In this document: one piece after another, positions 28,671 through 37,763 of the stretch
Layout of the letters: the number at the start of each line of letters is the position of its first letter
How positions within the stretch are numbered: the first letter of the stretch is position 1
Assembly: GCA_019414045.1 (NCBI GenBank)
Contig: DXMW01000001.1
Span: forward strand, 42,299-106,298
Reading direction: 5' to 3'
Source: Collinsella sp.
GTDB lineage: Bacteria; Actinomycetota; Coriobacteriia; Coriobacteriales; Coriobacteriaceae
DNA: 64,000 nucleotides
The notes under the pieces: model-generated
Database searches by the model: none
Told to the model about the DNA's origin: nothing
What the model saw: the letters and a program-made list of their open reading frames with translations, nothing else
Program-made: the position numbers and the translations under genes

Positions 28671-28716
28671 CCTTTCCCTCGGGAAACTTCGCGAAGCCCA
28701 GTTCCCGAGGGAAAGG
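28671..28716. repeat. CTTCGCGAAG hairpin (copy 2)
   Basis: Left arm 28671-28688 pairs with right arm 28700-28716 around TCGCGAAGCCC. Read on the other strand it matches the hairpin at 23430-23473, with T-A changed to C-G and A-T to G-C in the stem, so pairing is kept. Confidence 0.75.
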
Positions 28717-28951
28717 TATGGTCTGTGTAATACCAGATAAACAGTACATTTTTGCTAGATTGGTATTTGACTGAAGAACCAATTGGTATGGCTTATTAAG
28801 CCCACCTTGCCGTTGACGCTCATTTTACTGCCGCTGGTGGACTTCCGAACTTGGTTGCGCAAGTGCTCCCATATATTGATATGACCTAGTAGGTGGCTAT
28901 CTGGTTACTACCAGTTGGCCCCTTGGTAACGGGTGGCCCCATTGTGCGGAA

Positions 28952-28963
28952 TGTACCGAACAT
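28952..28963 (+). promoter_or_regulatory. TGTACCGAACAT motif, copy upstream of the GH31 gene
   Basis: Identical over 12 bp to 24620-24631 upstream of the PTS operon, and followed by CCCC soon after in both. It is 75 bases before the GTG start. Confidence 0.5.
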
Positions 28964-29038
28964 CCCCGTTTGATACGTTTTCCCATGCTGCCGGGGGGCG
29001 TCCTCGGCACCTCAGCATCTCGGAAGAAAGGAGACCAG

Positions 29039-32000
29039 GTGCGCAGGAATTCCATTTTTACGAAACGGTGGGTGAAGGGAAGCGCGGTCCTCGTTGCCAC
29101 TGCAGCGACGCTCGTGTTTGCCAATCCCCAGCAGGCGATTGCCACGCCACTCAAGGGCGTCGACTCAGCGACCGTGTCCCAGTCTGCCTCGAATGTCGTC
29201 GACATCGATTTCGCTGACGGCATCAAGGGCCGTATTACGTTCCTCGAGGACGGTATTTTCCGTTATAACGTCGACCCCAAGGGTGAGTTTTCCGATTACG
29301 CCACACCGCGCAGTAAGTCCCACACGGCTAAAATCCAGGCTCAGCCCGATACCTCGGACACCTACAGCAAGCCGAGTGCGACGGTTGCCGACAAGGGCGA
29401 CACTATCGAGATCACCGGCGGAAAGGCGACCGTGATCCTGGACAAGGCGACTGGCAAGATGAGTATCAAGTCAGGCGACCGTGTCGTGGTTTCCGAGTCC
29501 GCGTCCCTCGACCTTGATAAGAAGGGTACCGTCCAGACGCTCGCCAAGGAGAAGTCCGAGAACTTCTTTGGCGGCGGCACCCAGAACGGACGCTTCCTGC
29601 ACACCAACCAGACGATCGCCATCTCCAACACGAACAACTGGACCGATGGCGGCGTTGCCTCGCCCAACCCGTTTTATTGGACGAGTGACGGCTACGGCGT
29701 GCTCCGAAACACGTTTGCAGAGGGTTCCTACGACTTCGGTTCCACGGACTCATCGACGGTCACGACTTTGCACAGCGAGAATGAGTTTGATGCCTACTAC
29801 TTCGTGGCGACCAACGAGGGCGCTTCGAACGTGGCAACCGAGATGCTGCAGGACTACTACAAGGTGACCGGTAACCCGGTACTGCTGCCCGAGTACGGGT
29901 TCTACCTTGGTCATCTTAATGCCTATAACCGTGATGGCTGGTCAACGACCTCGGGTCAAAAGAAGTGGGAGACCAAGGGCAGCAAGTCCTCGAGCGAGAA
30001 GGGCGACGTTAAGTACGAGTCTGGCATGTCGACGGGCTACAAGCTCGACGGCACACTTGCGGCCGAGACGCTCAACGGTGAGGGCCCTACGGTTGATACC
30101 GAGAACATGAAAGCGACCGATTTCGACCGCCAGTTCTCTGCTCGGCAGGTTATCGATGACTACGAGGACAACGACATGCCACTCGGCTGGTTCCTGCCGA
30201 ACGACGGCTACGGCGCCGGCTATGGCCAGAACGGTTACTACAAGACCGGCGGCGTCAACTCCGACGGAGCGAGCTCGGCCGACCGCCTTAACGCTGTGCG
30301 TGCCAATGTCGACAACCTTAAGAAGTTCACCGAGTATGCCAACTCCAAGGGTGTGAGCACGGGCTTGTGGACCCAGTCCAACCTTGAGCCCGACAGCAAC
30401 CCTGAGACCCCGTGGCATCTGCTTCGCGACTTCGACGCCGAGGTCAAGACGGGAGGCATCACTACCCTTAAGACCGACGTTGCCTGGGTTGGATCTGGCT
30501 ACTCCTTTGGTCTCAATGGCATCAAGACAGCTTATGACACGGTGACGACCGGCGCTAACAAGCGCCCCAACATCATCACGCTCGATGGTTGGGCCGGCAC
30601 GCAGCGCTTTGGTGGCATTTGGACCGGAGACCAGTATGGCGGTAACTGGGAGTACATTCGCTTCCATATCCCCACGTATATCGGTCAGAGTCTTTCGGGC
30701 AACCCCAACATCGGCTCCGACATGGATGGCATCTTTGGCGGCGACCCCATCATCTCTGCGCGTGACTACCAGTGGAAGACGTTCACGCCCTCTATGCTTG
30801 ACATGGACGGTTGGGGCACCTACCGTAAATCGCCCATGACGCACGGCGATCCCTACACAGGCATCTCGCGCTTCTACCTCAAGCTCAAGGCGCAGCTCAT
30901 GCCCTATATCTACACGAGCGCGGCCTCGGCGGCCAACATCGACACGGGTAACGGCGATGCCGGCCTGCCCATGATCCGCGCCATGCTGCTTTCTGACAAC
31001 TCCGAGTACGCCGCAAGCACTTCGACACAGTACCAGTATATGTTCGGTGAGAACTTCCTAGTGGCACCGGTGTATCAGGATACCCAGGCAGATGAGAACG
31101 GCAACGACATTCGCAATGGGATCTACCTCCCCAACTACGGCACCGACGAGAATCCCACCATCTGGATCGACTACTTCTCGGGTAAGCAGTATCGCGGCGG
31201 CCAGGTTCTCAACAACTACGAGGCTCCGCTTTGGAAGCTGCCGCTGTTTGTGAAGGCCAACGCTATCGTGCCGATGTACGCCGAGAACAACAACCCCGAG
31301 GCAGTGAGCGACACCAACACCAAGGGTACCGACCGCAGTCAGCGTATCGTCGAGTTCTTCGCCACCGAGGGCGACGGCACCTTTACGCAGTACGAGGACG
31401 ACGGCTCCTCCATCGAAAACAACACGACTGAGGACGATTCCTACGGCACGATCGACAATATCTCCTACGGTGAGCATGTGAGCACCGTCTACAGCTCCAA
31501 GGCCGCAGGCGGCACCGCGACCTTTACCGCCGAGGCCTCGCAGGGCGGCTACAACGGCTACGACTCCAACCGCACCACGACCTTCGTGGCCAATGTGTCC
31601 GCCAAGCCCACGAGCGTTGTCGCCAAGAACGGCGGATCCGCACTCAACGTGGTTGAGGTCGACTCGCAGGAGGCCTTTGACGCCGCGACCCCCGAGGCCG
31701 GCCAGGCGGTCTACTTCTACAGCGAGACCCCCAACCTCAACCACTACGGCAGCGATGCGGACGGCACCGAGGCCGAGCAGGGCGAGAGCTTCAACAACAC
31801 CAAGATCACCACGAACCCCAAGGTCTACGTCAAGTTCGCGAAGACCGATGTTGCTGCAGCGGCGCAGACGCTTGAGCTGGGCGGTTTCGTGAACGCCGAC
31901 GCCACGCTCACAGCCGATCGCCTCAACGAGAACCTCTCCGCACCCACGAACCTTGCTGCCCCCGAGGACGTCACGACCCCAACGAGCATCAAGCTCACCT

Positions 32001-35000
32001 GGGGAAAGGTCGATGGTGCTACCTCCTACGACCTTAAGGTCGACGGCACTGTGTTTGCCGTGGGTGATGCGGCCGAGTTCACGCACACCGACCTCGCCTA
32101 CAATAGCAAGCACACCTACCAGATTCGTTCACGCAACGCCGAGGGTTACTCCGCCTGGAGCGATGTGCTCGAGGCGAACTCCGCACTCGATCCGTGGCGG
32201 AACGTCCCCGACGCCGAGGAAATCACCTGGGAGGGCTCACTTTACGGCAGCCATAAGGCCGAGCTTGCCTTCGACCATGAGTTCCAGTCGGGCGACGGCG
32301 GTTTCCACTCCGGTGGCAACGATCTAGGCAAGGCGCTTACCGTTGACTATGGACGCGCTTACAAGCTCGATAAGCTCGAGTACTATCCGCGCGATGACGC
32401 CGGCAACGGCACTGTGACCAAGATGCGTGTTGAGACGAGTCTCGATGGCGTCCACTGGACGAGCCAGGAGGTCGATTGGGCACGTTCCGCTGATTGTAAG
32501 ACGGTAGCGTTTGACGGCACCGTGGCCGCCCGTTACGTGCGCATGACACCGCTCGCCTCGGTCGGCAATTTCTTCTCCGCGTCCGAGATTGCCATCTACA
32601 AGACCGACGGCACGGATGGCTTCGCCGTGGGCTCCAACCTCAACAAGGCCACGATCTCCGACGGAGACTACTCCAACATGAAGAACTATCTGGGCCTCGA
32701 GAATCGCGAGCCCGATACCCCGACGTTCGGTTCGCAGATCCGCGACCACTTCGCCGACCTCAACGATAACGGCGTTTACGACGTGTACGATTACTCGTTC
32801 ACCATGGCGGGTCTTGACGGCGGCACTAAACAAAAGGGCAAGGTCGCAGGTTCGCTCGCGGTGATTCCGAGCAAGACCGAGGTCGAGGCCGGTGATGAGA
32901 TCACCGTTGATGTCTATGCGGCCGACGCTAAGAACGTCAACGCCCTGGGCGCTCTCGTCAACTTCAAGAGCGACCAGTTCGAGTTTGTGTCCGAGAGCAT
33001 CGCGCAGGACGGCTCGACTGCCGGCATGGAGAACCTGTCTCGCGAGAAGGTCCAGTTCGCGGACAGAACGCAGACTATCAATCTCGCCTTTGCCAACCGC
33101 GGCGATGGCAAGCTCTACAACGGTACCGGCGCGGTGGCGAGTTTCAAGCTCAAGGCCAAGACCGCCGGCAAGGTCGAACTGCCCTCGACATCTTGGCTCA
33201 TCGGTCCGGCATGCGACGCGCTTGAGTTTGCGAGCGACGGCACGGTGACGATGCCGGATGTTCCTCAGCCAACGGTCGCCGAGTACGGTCAGGATGCCTT
33301 CAACATCACGATGACCAACGATGAGCTCACGACCGACGACGGGACCAACGTCGAGAAACTTATCCAGCAGAAGAGCTATAACGCGCTGTTCGATAATAAC
33401 GAGGGCGACAACGGCTTTGAGTTCCTATGGAACTGGAGCGGCAACTGGGACAGCGAGGGTAAGCTTCCGAGTTACGTGAAGCTTCCCACCACGATGACAT
33501 TCGCATTTAAGACGCCGTCGAAACTCGATAGTGTCGAGGTCGTTAACCGCAACGGTGGCAACGGAACCGTGCAGAAGATCAAGGCTGTCGTGACGTTCGA
33601 GGATGGCTCGACCCAAGAGTTCGCGGGCGGGGAGTACGATTCCTTCCGGGCTCGCTACGCCTTTGGCCTCTCTGCCGAGAACAAGGGCAAGAAGGCGACC
33701 AAGGTCGAGGTCACGCCGCTTGAGGCATCGGGTGACCAGATGCTCACACTGCGTGAGGTCAACTTCAACTACACGCAGGGTGTCGAGGCCATCGAGGGTG
33801 TCGAGCTAGGCAAGAACCAGACCGAGTTCTTTGAAGGCGACGTTACGCTCGTCGACGCCAAGGCCACGCCTGAGAGCGCCGGCTACCCCTATGTGACGGT
33901 CGAGAGCTCCGACCCCTCTGTGGTAAGCGTCTCCGCTGTTCAGGCTGGCGATAGCGTGAGCTACTACCTGCGTGCCAACAAGGCCGGCAAGGCAAAGATC
34001 ACGGTGGCGTCGGTACTCGACCCCTCCAAGACCGCATCCTATGAGGTCGAGGTCAAGGCTGGTGTCGATACCTCTGCGCTCGTGGCAGCGCTTTCCAAGG
34101 CCGCGGGCTACAGCGAGTCCGTCTACACTAAGGATTCCTATAAGGCTCTCACCGCTGCGGTCGAGGCGGCTCAGAAGCTCCTCGACGGCGGCCAAGGCAG
34201 CTATAGCAAGAAGGATGTCGCAGACGCCACAGCCAAGATCGAGAAGGCAATCGACGGCCTCAAGATGCGCCCTGTCGATGAGAAGATTCTTATCAACACG
34301 CCCGAGAACCGCAAGAACGTCAAGGTGGCCGGTTTCTCGAGTGAGGCCGACTACGAGGGCAGCAACGCCGTCAACGCTCTCGACGGCGACGAGCGGACGC
34401 TTTGGCACAGCGACTGGGCCCATGGGACCGGTATGCCCCAGTATCTGAGTGTCGACCTGGGCCGCGACTACGATCTCACCGACGTTACATTCCTGCCGCG
34501 CCAGGACGGCGGCACTAACGGCGATATCTTCGAGGCCGAGATACTGGTCTCCGACACTGCCGACGGTTATGAGATGGGCACCGCCGTGTCGATGGGTACG
34601 TTTGCCTTCGACAACGACGGCCACGTACTCACCGACCGTGGCGACTGGAAACAGATGAGCTTTGGCGCCGCGCGCGGTCGCTACGTGACCGTCAAGGTGA
34701 TTCACGCCGGCGGTGGCGACGTCGATGCCTACTGCAGCGTGGCGGAGCTCAAGTTCTACGGTACGGCCGTTCCCGATCCGGTGGCGAAGGATGATCTCGC
34801 TACCGCGATCGAAAAGGTTGATGCCGAGGTTGCTGCCGGCGACCTCAAGGCCGGTGACTACACCGAGGCCTCCTGGACGGCGCTCGAGAACGCCCTGGCG
34901 AGCGCCCGCGCCATCTTGAGCGACGAGAACGCCACGCAGGACGAGGTCGACCAGGCGCTCAGGGCGCTCGAGAGCGCCCGCGGCGCGCTCGAGAAGACCC

Positions 35001-35452
35001 CGGTGGCCCCGGTCGAGAATCCGACTAAGAAGCAGCTCAAGGCCCTGGTCAAGCAGGCGAAGGAGACTGACACCAGGGGCAAGACGGCCGAGTCTGTCAA
35101 GGCCCTGACGGATGCCATTACCTACGCCGAGGACGTCTTGGGTGATGAGAATGCTTCCGACACCCAGCTCCAGGCGGCCTATGACCAGCTCAAGCTGGCT
35201 ATTGAGAGCCTCAAGGATGCCGATTCCGGCAATCAGGGCGGCTCGGGCAACCAGGGTTCCGGCAATGGCTCGAACGGCGGCAACCAGGCGGGCAAGCCCG
35301 CAGGCGACAAGGCCCAGGGCAGCAAGAAGAACGGTTCGGCGATTCCCAATACCGGAGACCAGACGGCGGCGACCGTCGCGACCGTCGGTGGTCTTGGCGC
35401 CATCATCGCCGCGATCGGCGCTTTCTTCCATCGTCGCAGCAAGGCTAAGTAG
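29039..35452 (+). CDS. Secreted, sortase-anchored GH31 glycoside hydrolase with many accessory domains
   Basis: A 2137-residue surface enzyme. Approximate order: signal peptide 1-36; GH31 N-terminal beta domain 40-300; GH31 barrel 300-700 with probable nucleophile Asp480 (KTDVAWVGSGY) and acid/base Asp531 (WTGDQYGG); C-terminal beta domains; FN3 968-1050; CBM32-like 1051-1192; dockerin-like calcium loops 1235-1263 (DLNDNGVYDVYDY); cohesin-like 1271-1402; galactose-binding-like 1414-1580; Ig-like 1583-1674; FIVAR 1678-1744; F5/8C/CBM32 1749-1910; FIVAR 1919-1986 and 1996-2061; Gly/Asn linker; IPNTG 2102-2106, helix and Arg/Lys tail. GH31 includes alpha-glucosidases, xylosidases, galactosidases and alpha-N-acetylgalactosaminidases; the barrel and domain set recall mucin-acting members, but the substrate is inference. 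The GTG at 29039 follows AAAGGAG. Confidence 0.9.
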   Translation: MRRNSIFTKRWVKGSAVLVATAATLVFANPQQAIATPLKGVDSATVSQSASNVVDIDFADGIKGRITFLEDGIFRYNVDPKGEFSDYATPRSKSHTAKIQAQPDTSDTYSKPSATVADKGDTIEITGGKATVILDKATGKMSIKSGDRVVVSESASLDLDKKGTVQTLAKEKSENFFGGGTQNGRFLHTNQTIAISNTNNWTDGGVASPNPFYWTSDGYGVLRNTFAEGSYDFGSTDSSTVTTLHSENEFDAYYFVATNEGASNVATEMLQDYYKVTGNPVLLPEYGFYLGHLNAYNRDGWSTTSGQKKWETKGSKSSSEKGDVKYESGMSTGYKLDGTLAAETLNGEGPTVDTENMKATDFDRQFSARQVIDDYEDNDMPLGWFLPNDGYGAGYGQNGYYKTGGVNSDGASSADRLNAVRANVDNLKKFTEYANSKGVSTGLWTQSNLEPDSNPETPWHLLRDFDAEVKTGGITTLKTDVAWVGSGYSFGLNGIKTAYDTVTTGANKRPNIITLDGWAGTQRFGGIWTGDQYGGNWEYIRFHIPTYIGQSLSGNPNIGSDMDGIFGGDPIISARDYQWKTFTPSMLDMDGWGTYRKSPMTHGDPYTGISRFYLKLKAQLMPYIYTSAASAANIDTGNGDAGLPMIRAMLLSDNSEYAASTSTQYQYMFGENFLVAPVYQDTQADENGNDIRNGIYLPNYGTDENPTIWIDYFSGKQYRGGQVLNNYEAPLWKLPLFVKANAIVPMYAENNNPEAVSDTNTKGTDRSQRIVEFFATEGDGTFTQYEDDGSSIENNTTEDDSYGTIDNISYGEHVSTVYSSKAAGGTATFTAEASQGGYNGYDSNRTTTFVANVSAKPTSVVAKNGGSALNVVEVDSQEAFDAATPEAGQAVYFYSETPNLNHYGSDADGTEAEQGESFNNTKITTNPKVYVKFAKTDVAAAAQTLELGGFVNADATLTADRLNENLSAPTNLAAPEDVTTPTSIKLTWGKVDGATSYDLKVDGTVFAVGDAAEFTHTDLAYNSKHTYQIRSRNAEGYSAWSDVLEANSALDPWRNVPDAEEITWEGSLYGSHKAELAFDHEFQSGDGGFHSGGNDLGKALTVDYGRAYKLDKLEYYPRDDAGNGTVTKMRVETSLDGVHWTSQEVDWARSADCKTVAFDGTVAARYVRMTPLASVGNFFSASEIAIYKTDGTDGFAVGSNLNKATISDGDYSNMKNYLGLENREPDTPTFGSQIRDHFADLNDNGVYDVYDYSFTMAGLDGGTKQKGKVAGSLAVIPSKTEVEAGDEITVDVYAADAKNVNALGALVNFKSDQFEFVSESIAQDGSTAGMENLSREKVQFADRTQTINLAFANRGDGKLYNGTGAVASFKLKAKTAGKVELPSTSWLIGPACDALEFASDGTVTMPDVPQPTVAEYGQDAFNITMTNDELTTDDGTNVEKLIQQKSYNALFDNNEGDNGFEFLWNWSGNWDSEGKLPSYVKLPTTMTFAFKTPSKLDSVEVVNRNGGNGTVQKIKAVVTFEDGSTQEFAGGEYDSFRARYAFGLSAENKGKKATKVEVTPLEASGDQMLTLREVNFNYTQGVEAIEGVELGKNQTEFFEGDVTLVDAKATPESAGYPYVTVESSDPSVVSVSAVQAGDSVSYYLRANKAGKAKITVASVLDPSKTASYEVEVKAGVDTSALVAALSKAAGYSESVYTKDSYKALTAAVEAAQKLLDGGQGSYSKKDVADATAKIEKAIDGLKMRPVDEKILINTPENRKNVKVAGFSSEADYEGSNAVNALDGDERTLWHSDWAHGTGMPQYLSVDLGRDYDLTDVTFLPRQDGGTNGDIFEAEILVSDTADGYEMGTAVSMGTFAFDNDGHVLTDRGDWKQMSFGAARGRYVTVKVIHAGGGDVDAYCSVAELKFYGTAVPDPVAKDDLATAIEKVDAEVAAGDLKAGDYTEASWTALENALASARAILSDENATQDEVDQALRALESARGALEKTPVAPVENPTKKQLKALVKQAKETDTRGKTAESVKALTDAITYAEDVLGDENASDTQLQAAYDQLKLAIESLKDADSGNQGGSGNQGSGNGSNGGNQAGKPAGDKAQGSKKNGSAIPNTGDQTAATVATVGGLGAIIAAIGAFFHRRSKAK

Positions 35453-35470
35453 CCCCAGCAACAGCTAAGC

Positions 35471-35514
35471 AAGCGTGCCCGCCGTCCCACCCAAGGACGG
35501 TGGGCACGCTTTTT
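35471..35514 (+). terminator. Rho-independent terminator of the GH31 gene
   Basis: 17-bp arms (35471-35487 with 35495-35511, near perfect) are followed by a run of T. Confidence 0.9.
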
Positions 35515-35597
35515 GAATGTGGGCGGAAAGCTCCGACCCTTCGGCCTTAATCTCGCAAAGCGTTCCGTCTCCCGCCGAACACATCAGCATCGGCAGC

Positions 35598-35603
35598 TAT
35601 ACT
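35598..35603 (+). promoter_or_regulatory. Possible -10 box of purE
   Basis: TATACT lies 63 bases before the purE start. No clear -35 box is visible at the expected distance. Confidence 0.35.
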
Positions 35604-35666
35604 ACTCTCAGTAGTTAAGGGTCGCGGATCCGCCGCGTCACCGCTCTCAACAGGAGGTCTTTGTTT

Positions 35667-36131
35667 ATGGCAGATCAAAAGCCGGTTGTCGGGATCATCA
35701 TGGGTTCCAAGTCCGATCTGGGCGTTATGGAAGGTTGCACCGCCGAGCTCGAGGCGCTGGGCGTGCCCTATGAGCTTGTCATTGCGAGCGCACACCGCAC
35801 ACCGGCGAAGGTCCACGAGTGGGCTTCGACTGCCGCCGATCGCGGTATCAAAGTGATTATCGCCGCCGCCGGCAAGGCCGCTCACCTGGGTGGTGTCGTG
35901 GCCGCCTTTACACCGCTGCCGGTTATCGGCGTACCTATGAAGACGAGTGACCTGGGCGGTATGGATTCGCTGCTGTCGATGGTGCAGATGCCTTCGGGCG
36001 TGCCCGTGGCCTGCGTTGCCATCAACGGCGCCAAGAATGCCGCCATCTATGCCACTCAGATTCTGGGTGCTTGCGACCCCGAGTACCGCAGGGTTATCGA
36101 GAAGATGAAGCAGGAGATGGCCGACGCCTAG
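35667..36131 (+). CDS. purE: N5-carboxyaminoimidazole ribonucleotide mutase
   Basis: A 154-residue class I PurE that converts N5-CAIR to CAIR in purine synthesis. The PVVGIIMGSKSDLGVMEGC opening, the catalytic SAHRTP motif, AAAGKAAHLGGVVAAFTPLPVIGVP and MPSGVPVACVAINGAKNAAI are all present. The ATG at 35667 is nine bases after AGGAGG; the TTG at 35661 is too close to it. purK is not in the window. The sortase gene starts 35 bases downstream. Confidence 0.96.
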   Translation: MADQKPVVGIIMGSKSDLGVMEGCTAELEALGVPYELVIASAHRTPAKVHEWASTAADRGIKVIIAAAGKAAHLGGVVAAFTPLPVIGVPMKTSDLGGMDSLLSMVQMPSGVPVACVAINGAKNAAIYATQILGACDPEYRRVIEKMKQEMADA

Positions 36132-36166
36132 GCGTTCCGCCGTTTCACCGCAGTATAAGGAGAGCC

Positions 36167-37171
36167 ATGTCCGACTATCAGGGAAAACGATTCAAGGCTT
36201 CCCAGATTCCCGATCCGTCGAAGCCGGGTACTGCCCATGCGGCGCAGCAAGGTCGGACATCCTCTCCTCAGCAGCCGCGCGCGCCGCGTTCCGTAACGCC
36301 GACGTCCCATCGCCGCCAGGATACGCCGGCTGCGTATCGCCCTTCATCATATGGCACGGCAAAGAAGCAGGCTCAGACGACGAGGCAGCTGAGTGACGCG
36401 CCGTCCAACTATGCCGAGCAGCCGCGTAAGAAACGCCGATCCATCATTCCCATCTTGCTCATCATCGTGGGCATCGGCCTGATTGTCGCCGCCGCCGCTA
36501 TCTTTATTAATGCCCAGATTGGCTATAAGCAGGCGAGCGATTCGTATCAGAAAATCGAGAAGCAATATGTAAGCGATAAGGACGCCAGTGGCGTGCCGAT
36601 TATCGACTTTGATGCGCTTGCTCAGACGAACCCCGAGATTGTGGGTTGGATTTACGTGCCGGGAACCAACATCAACTATCCCGTGGTACAGACCAACAAC
36701 AACTCCAAATACCTCAACACGCTGTTTGACGGTACATCTAACGCGTCCGGTGCCATTTTCTTGGATAGTGATGACACCGCGCCGGGAATGGTCGACCAGC
36801 AGACCACGATTTACGGCCACCATATGAACGACGGATCGATGTTCAATGTGATTTCGGACACCACCGACCAGGCGACGTTCGATAGCATCGAGTGCGTGTA
36901 TTACATCACGCGCGATGCAACGTATAAGCTGCGACCGCTGGCGACCAAGGTCGTCGAGGATACGTATGCCAAGGCGCGCACGCCTAATTTTGAGGGTGAC
37001 GACGGGCTCAAGAACTACCTGTCCGAGATGCTCGACGGCGCTTCGGCAGTGGCGAGTGATGCAGGCGATCGCGCCGCCTCGGCAACCAAGGTCGTGACGC
37101 TCGTGACCTGTCGCTCGCTGTCATTGAGCAATACGCGCGCCGTCATGGTGCTCACGCCGGTCGAGGAATAG
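36167..37171 (+). CDS. Class B sortase
   Basis: A 334-residue membrane-anchored transpeptidase. The first ~95 residues are a Pro/Gln/Ser/Arg-rich cytoplasmic segment; one membrane helix lies at ~98-120 (IIPILLIIVGIGLIVAAAAIF). The class B sortase domain (~140-334) has the catalytic His218 in YGHHMNDGSMF, Cys315 in TLVTCRSLS and Arg324 in NTRAVM. Such enzymes cut a sorting motif after Thr and link the protein to cell-wall peptide. Three candidate substrates are in this window: GH31 (IPNTG) and two LAxTG proteins. Class A-like enzymes usually act on LPxTG proteins, so this assignment is open. The ATG follows AAGGAGAG. Confidence 0.92.
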   Translation: MSDYQGKRFKASQIPDPSKPGTAHAAQQGRTSSPQQPRAPRSVTPTSHRRQDTPAAYRPSSYGTAKKQAQTTRQLSDAPSNYAEQPRKKRRSIIPILLIIVGIGLIVAAAAIFINAQIGYKQASDSYQKIEKQYVSDKDASGVPIIDFDALAQTNPEIVGWIYVPGTNINYPVVQTNNNSKYLNTLFDGTSNASGAIFLDSDDTAPGMVDQQTTIYGHHMNDGSMFNVISDTTDQATFDSIECVYYITRDATYKLRPLATKVVEDTYAKARTPNFEGDDGLKNYLSEMLDGASAVASDAGDRAASATKVVTLVTCRSLSLSNTRAVMVLTPVEE

Positions 37172-37237
37172 ATTGTTGAGAGTAGCTAAAAGAGCCCGTC
37201 CCAAATGAGCTACTCGATGACGGTGAAAGGGGAAATG

Positions 37238-37654
37238 ATGCTCGAGAATGGCAAAACGATGCCTTCGATTGATGCTTGGCTGCGCGAGGCCAAAGCCGAC
37301 GCTTCGGCGCCGGCGTGCGGTATGTATCTGACGCATAACGGCGTGGTGCGTGCGACGCCCAAGGCCGAGGTGCGCGGAGTCGAGACCGATGGCGTGGCGC
37401 CGGGCCGCAAGGTGGGAGGCATGGTCTTTGACTACGACGCCGAAAAGGTGCGGTCTGCTATTGAAGCCACGCGCGCGATGCCAGGCATCGGCTATGTGCG
37501 CGTGTGGCTGGCGAGCGGCGAGCTTTCCGTGGGCGACGATATCATGCTCGTGCTCATTGGCGGAGACATTCGTCCGCACGTGGTCGATGCCCTGCAGTCG
37601 CTTGTCGGCACCATCAAGAATGAATGCGTGAACGAGGTAGAGCGCGAGGCATAG
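37238..37654 (+). CDS. MoaE-like protein (molybdopterin synthase large subunit family)
   Basis: A 138-residue protein resembling MoaE, which with MoaD inserts sulfur into precursor Z to make molybdopterin. The fold is suggested by GMYLTHNGVVRATPK, GGMVFDYDAEKV, the GELSVGDDIMLVLIGGDIRPHVVDALQSLV block and the closing TIKNECVNEVE. In true MoaE the last part carries catalytic lysines (KxxxP[I/V]WKKE); only one Lys remains and the WKKE motif is absent, so enzymatic activity is doubtful. No other Moa gene is nearby. The start at 37238 follows AAAGGGG; ATGs at 37205 and 37235 are alternatives. Confidence 0.65.
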   Translation: MLENGKTMPSIDAWLREAKADASAPACGMYLTHNGVVRATPKAEVRGVETDGVAPGRKVGGMVFDYDAEKVRSAIEATRAMPGIGYVRVWLASGELSVGDDIMLVLIGGDIRPHVVDALQSLVGTIKNECVNEVEREA

Positions 37655-37688
37655 GGCTTTGCGATCGATTCGAGTCCATTTGTAGCAA

Positions 37689-37732
37689 AAGCCCGCTGGC
37701 AGTTAGGCTGAACTGCCAGCGGGCTTACTTAT
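37689..37732. terminator. Bidirectional terminator between convergent genes
   Basis: Perfect 16-bp arms (37689-37704 with 37711-37726). T-rich sequence follows on the minus strand (CTTTTGC) and more weakly on the plus strand (ACTTATC). Confidence 0.8.
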
Positions 37733-37763
37733 CCGTTGGAACCGACTTGCAGCAGCGCCAGCG

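Larger units (their letters stand above)
28529..29038 (+). other. 510-bp intergenic region upstream of the GH31 gene
   Basis: No gene is visible on either strand. The region holds a small hairpin (GGTGCAT...ATGCACC, ~28550-28569), the CTTCGCGAAG hairpin (28671-28716), a block where ATTGGTAT recurs and the palindrome ACCAATTGGT occurs (~28730-28790), an imperfect dyad GTTACTACCA...TTGGTAAC (~28905-28930), and the TGTACCGAACAT motif. Such a long, dyad-rich leader suggests complex regulation of the GH31 gene. Confidence 0.6.

Noticed and set aside
28970..29038. Upstream TTG start for the GH31 protein
   Set aside because: The GTG at 29039 has AAAGGAG at the right distance and gives a proper signal peptide; the extension would spoil it.
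35598..35666. Purine riboswitch before purE
   Set aside because: The leader lacks the conserved three-way junction core and terminator; only a -10-like box and ribosome site are seen.
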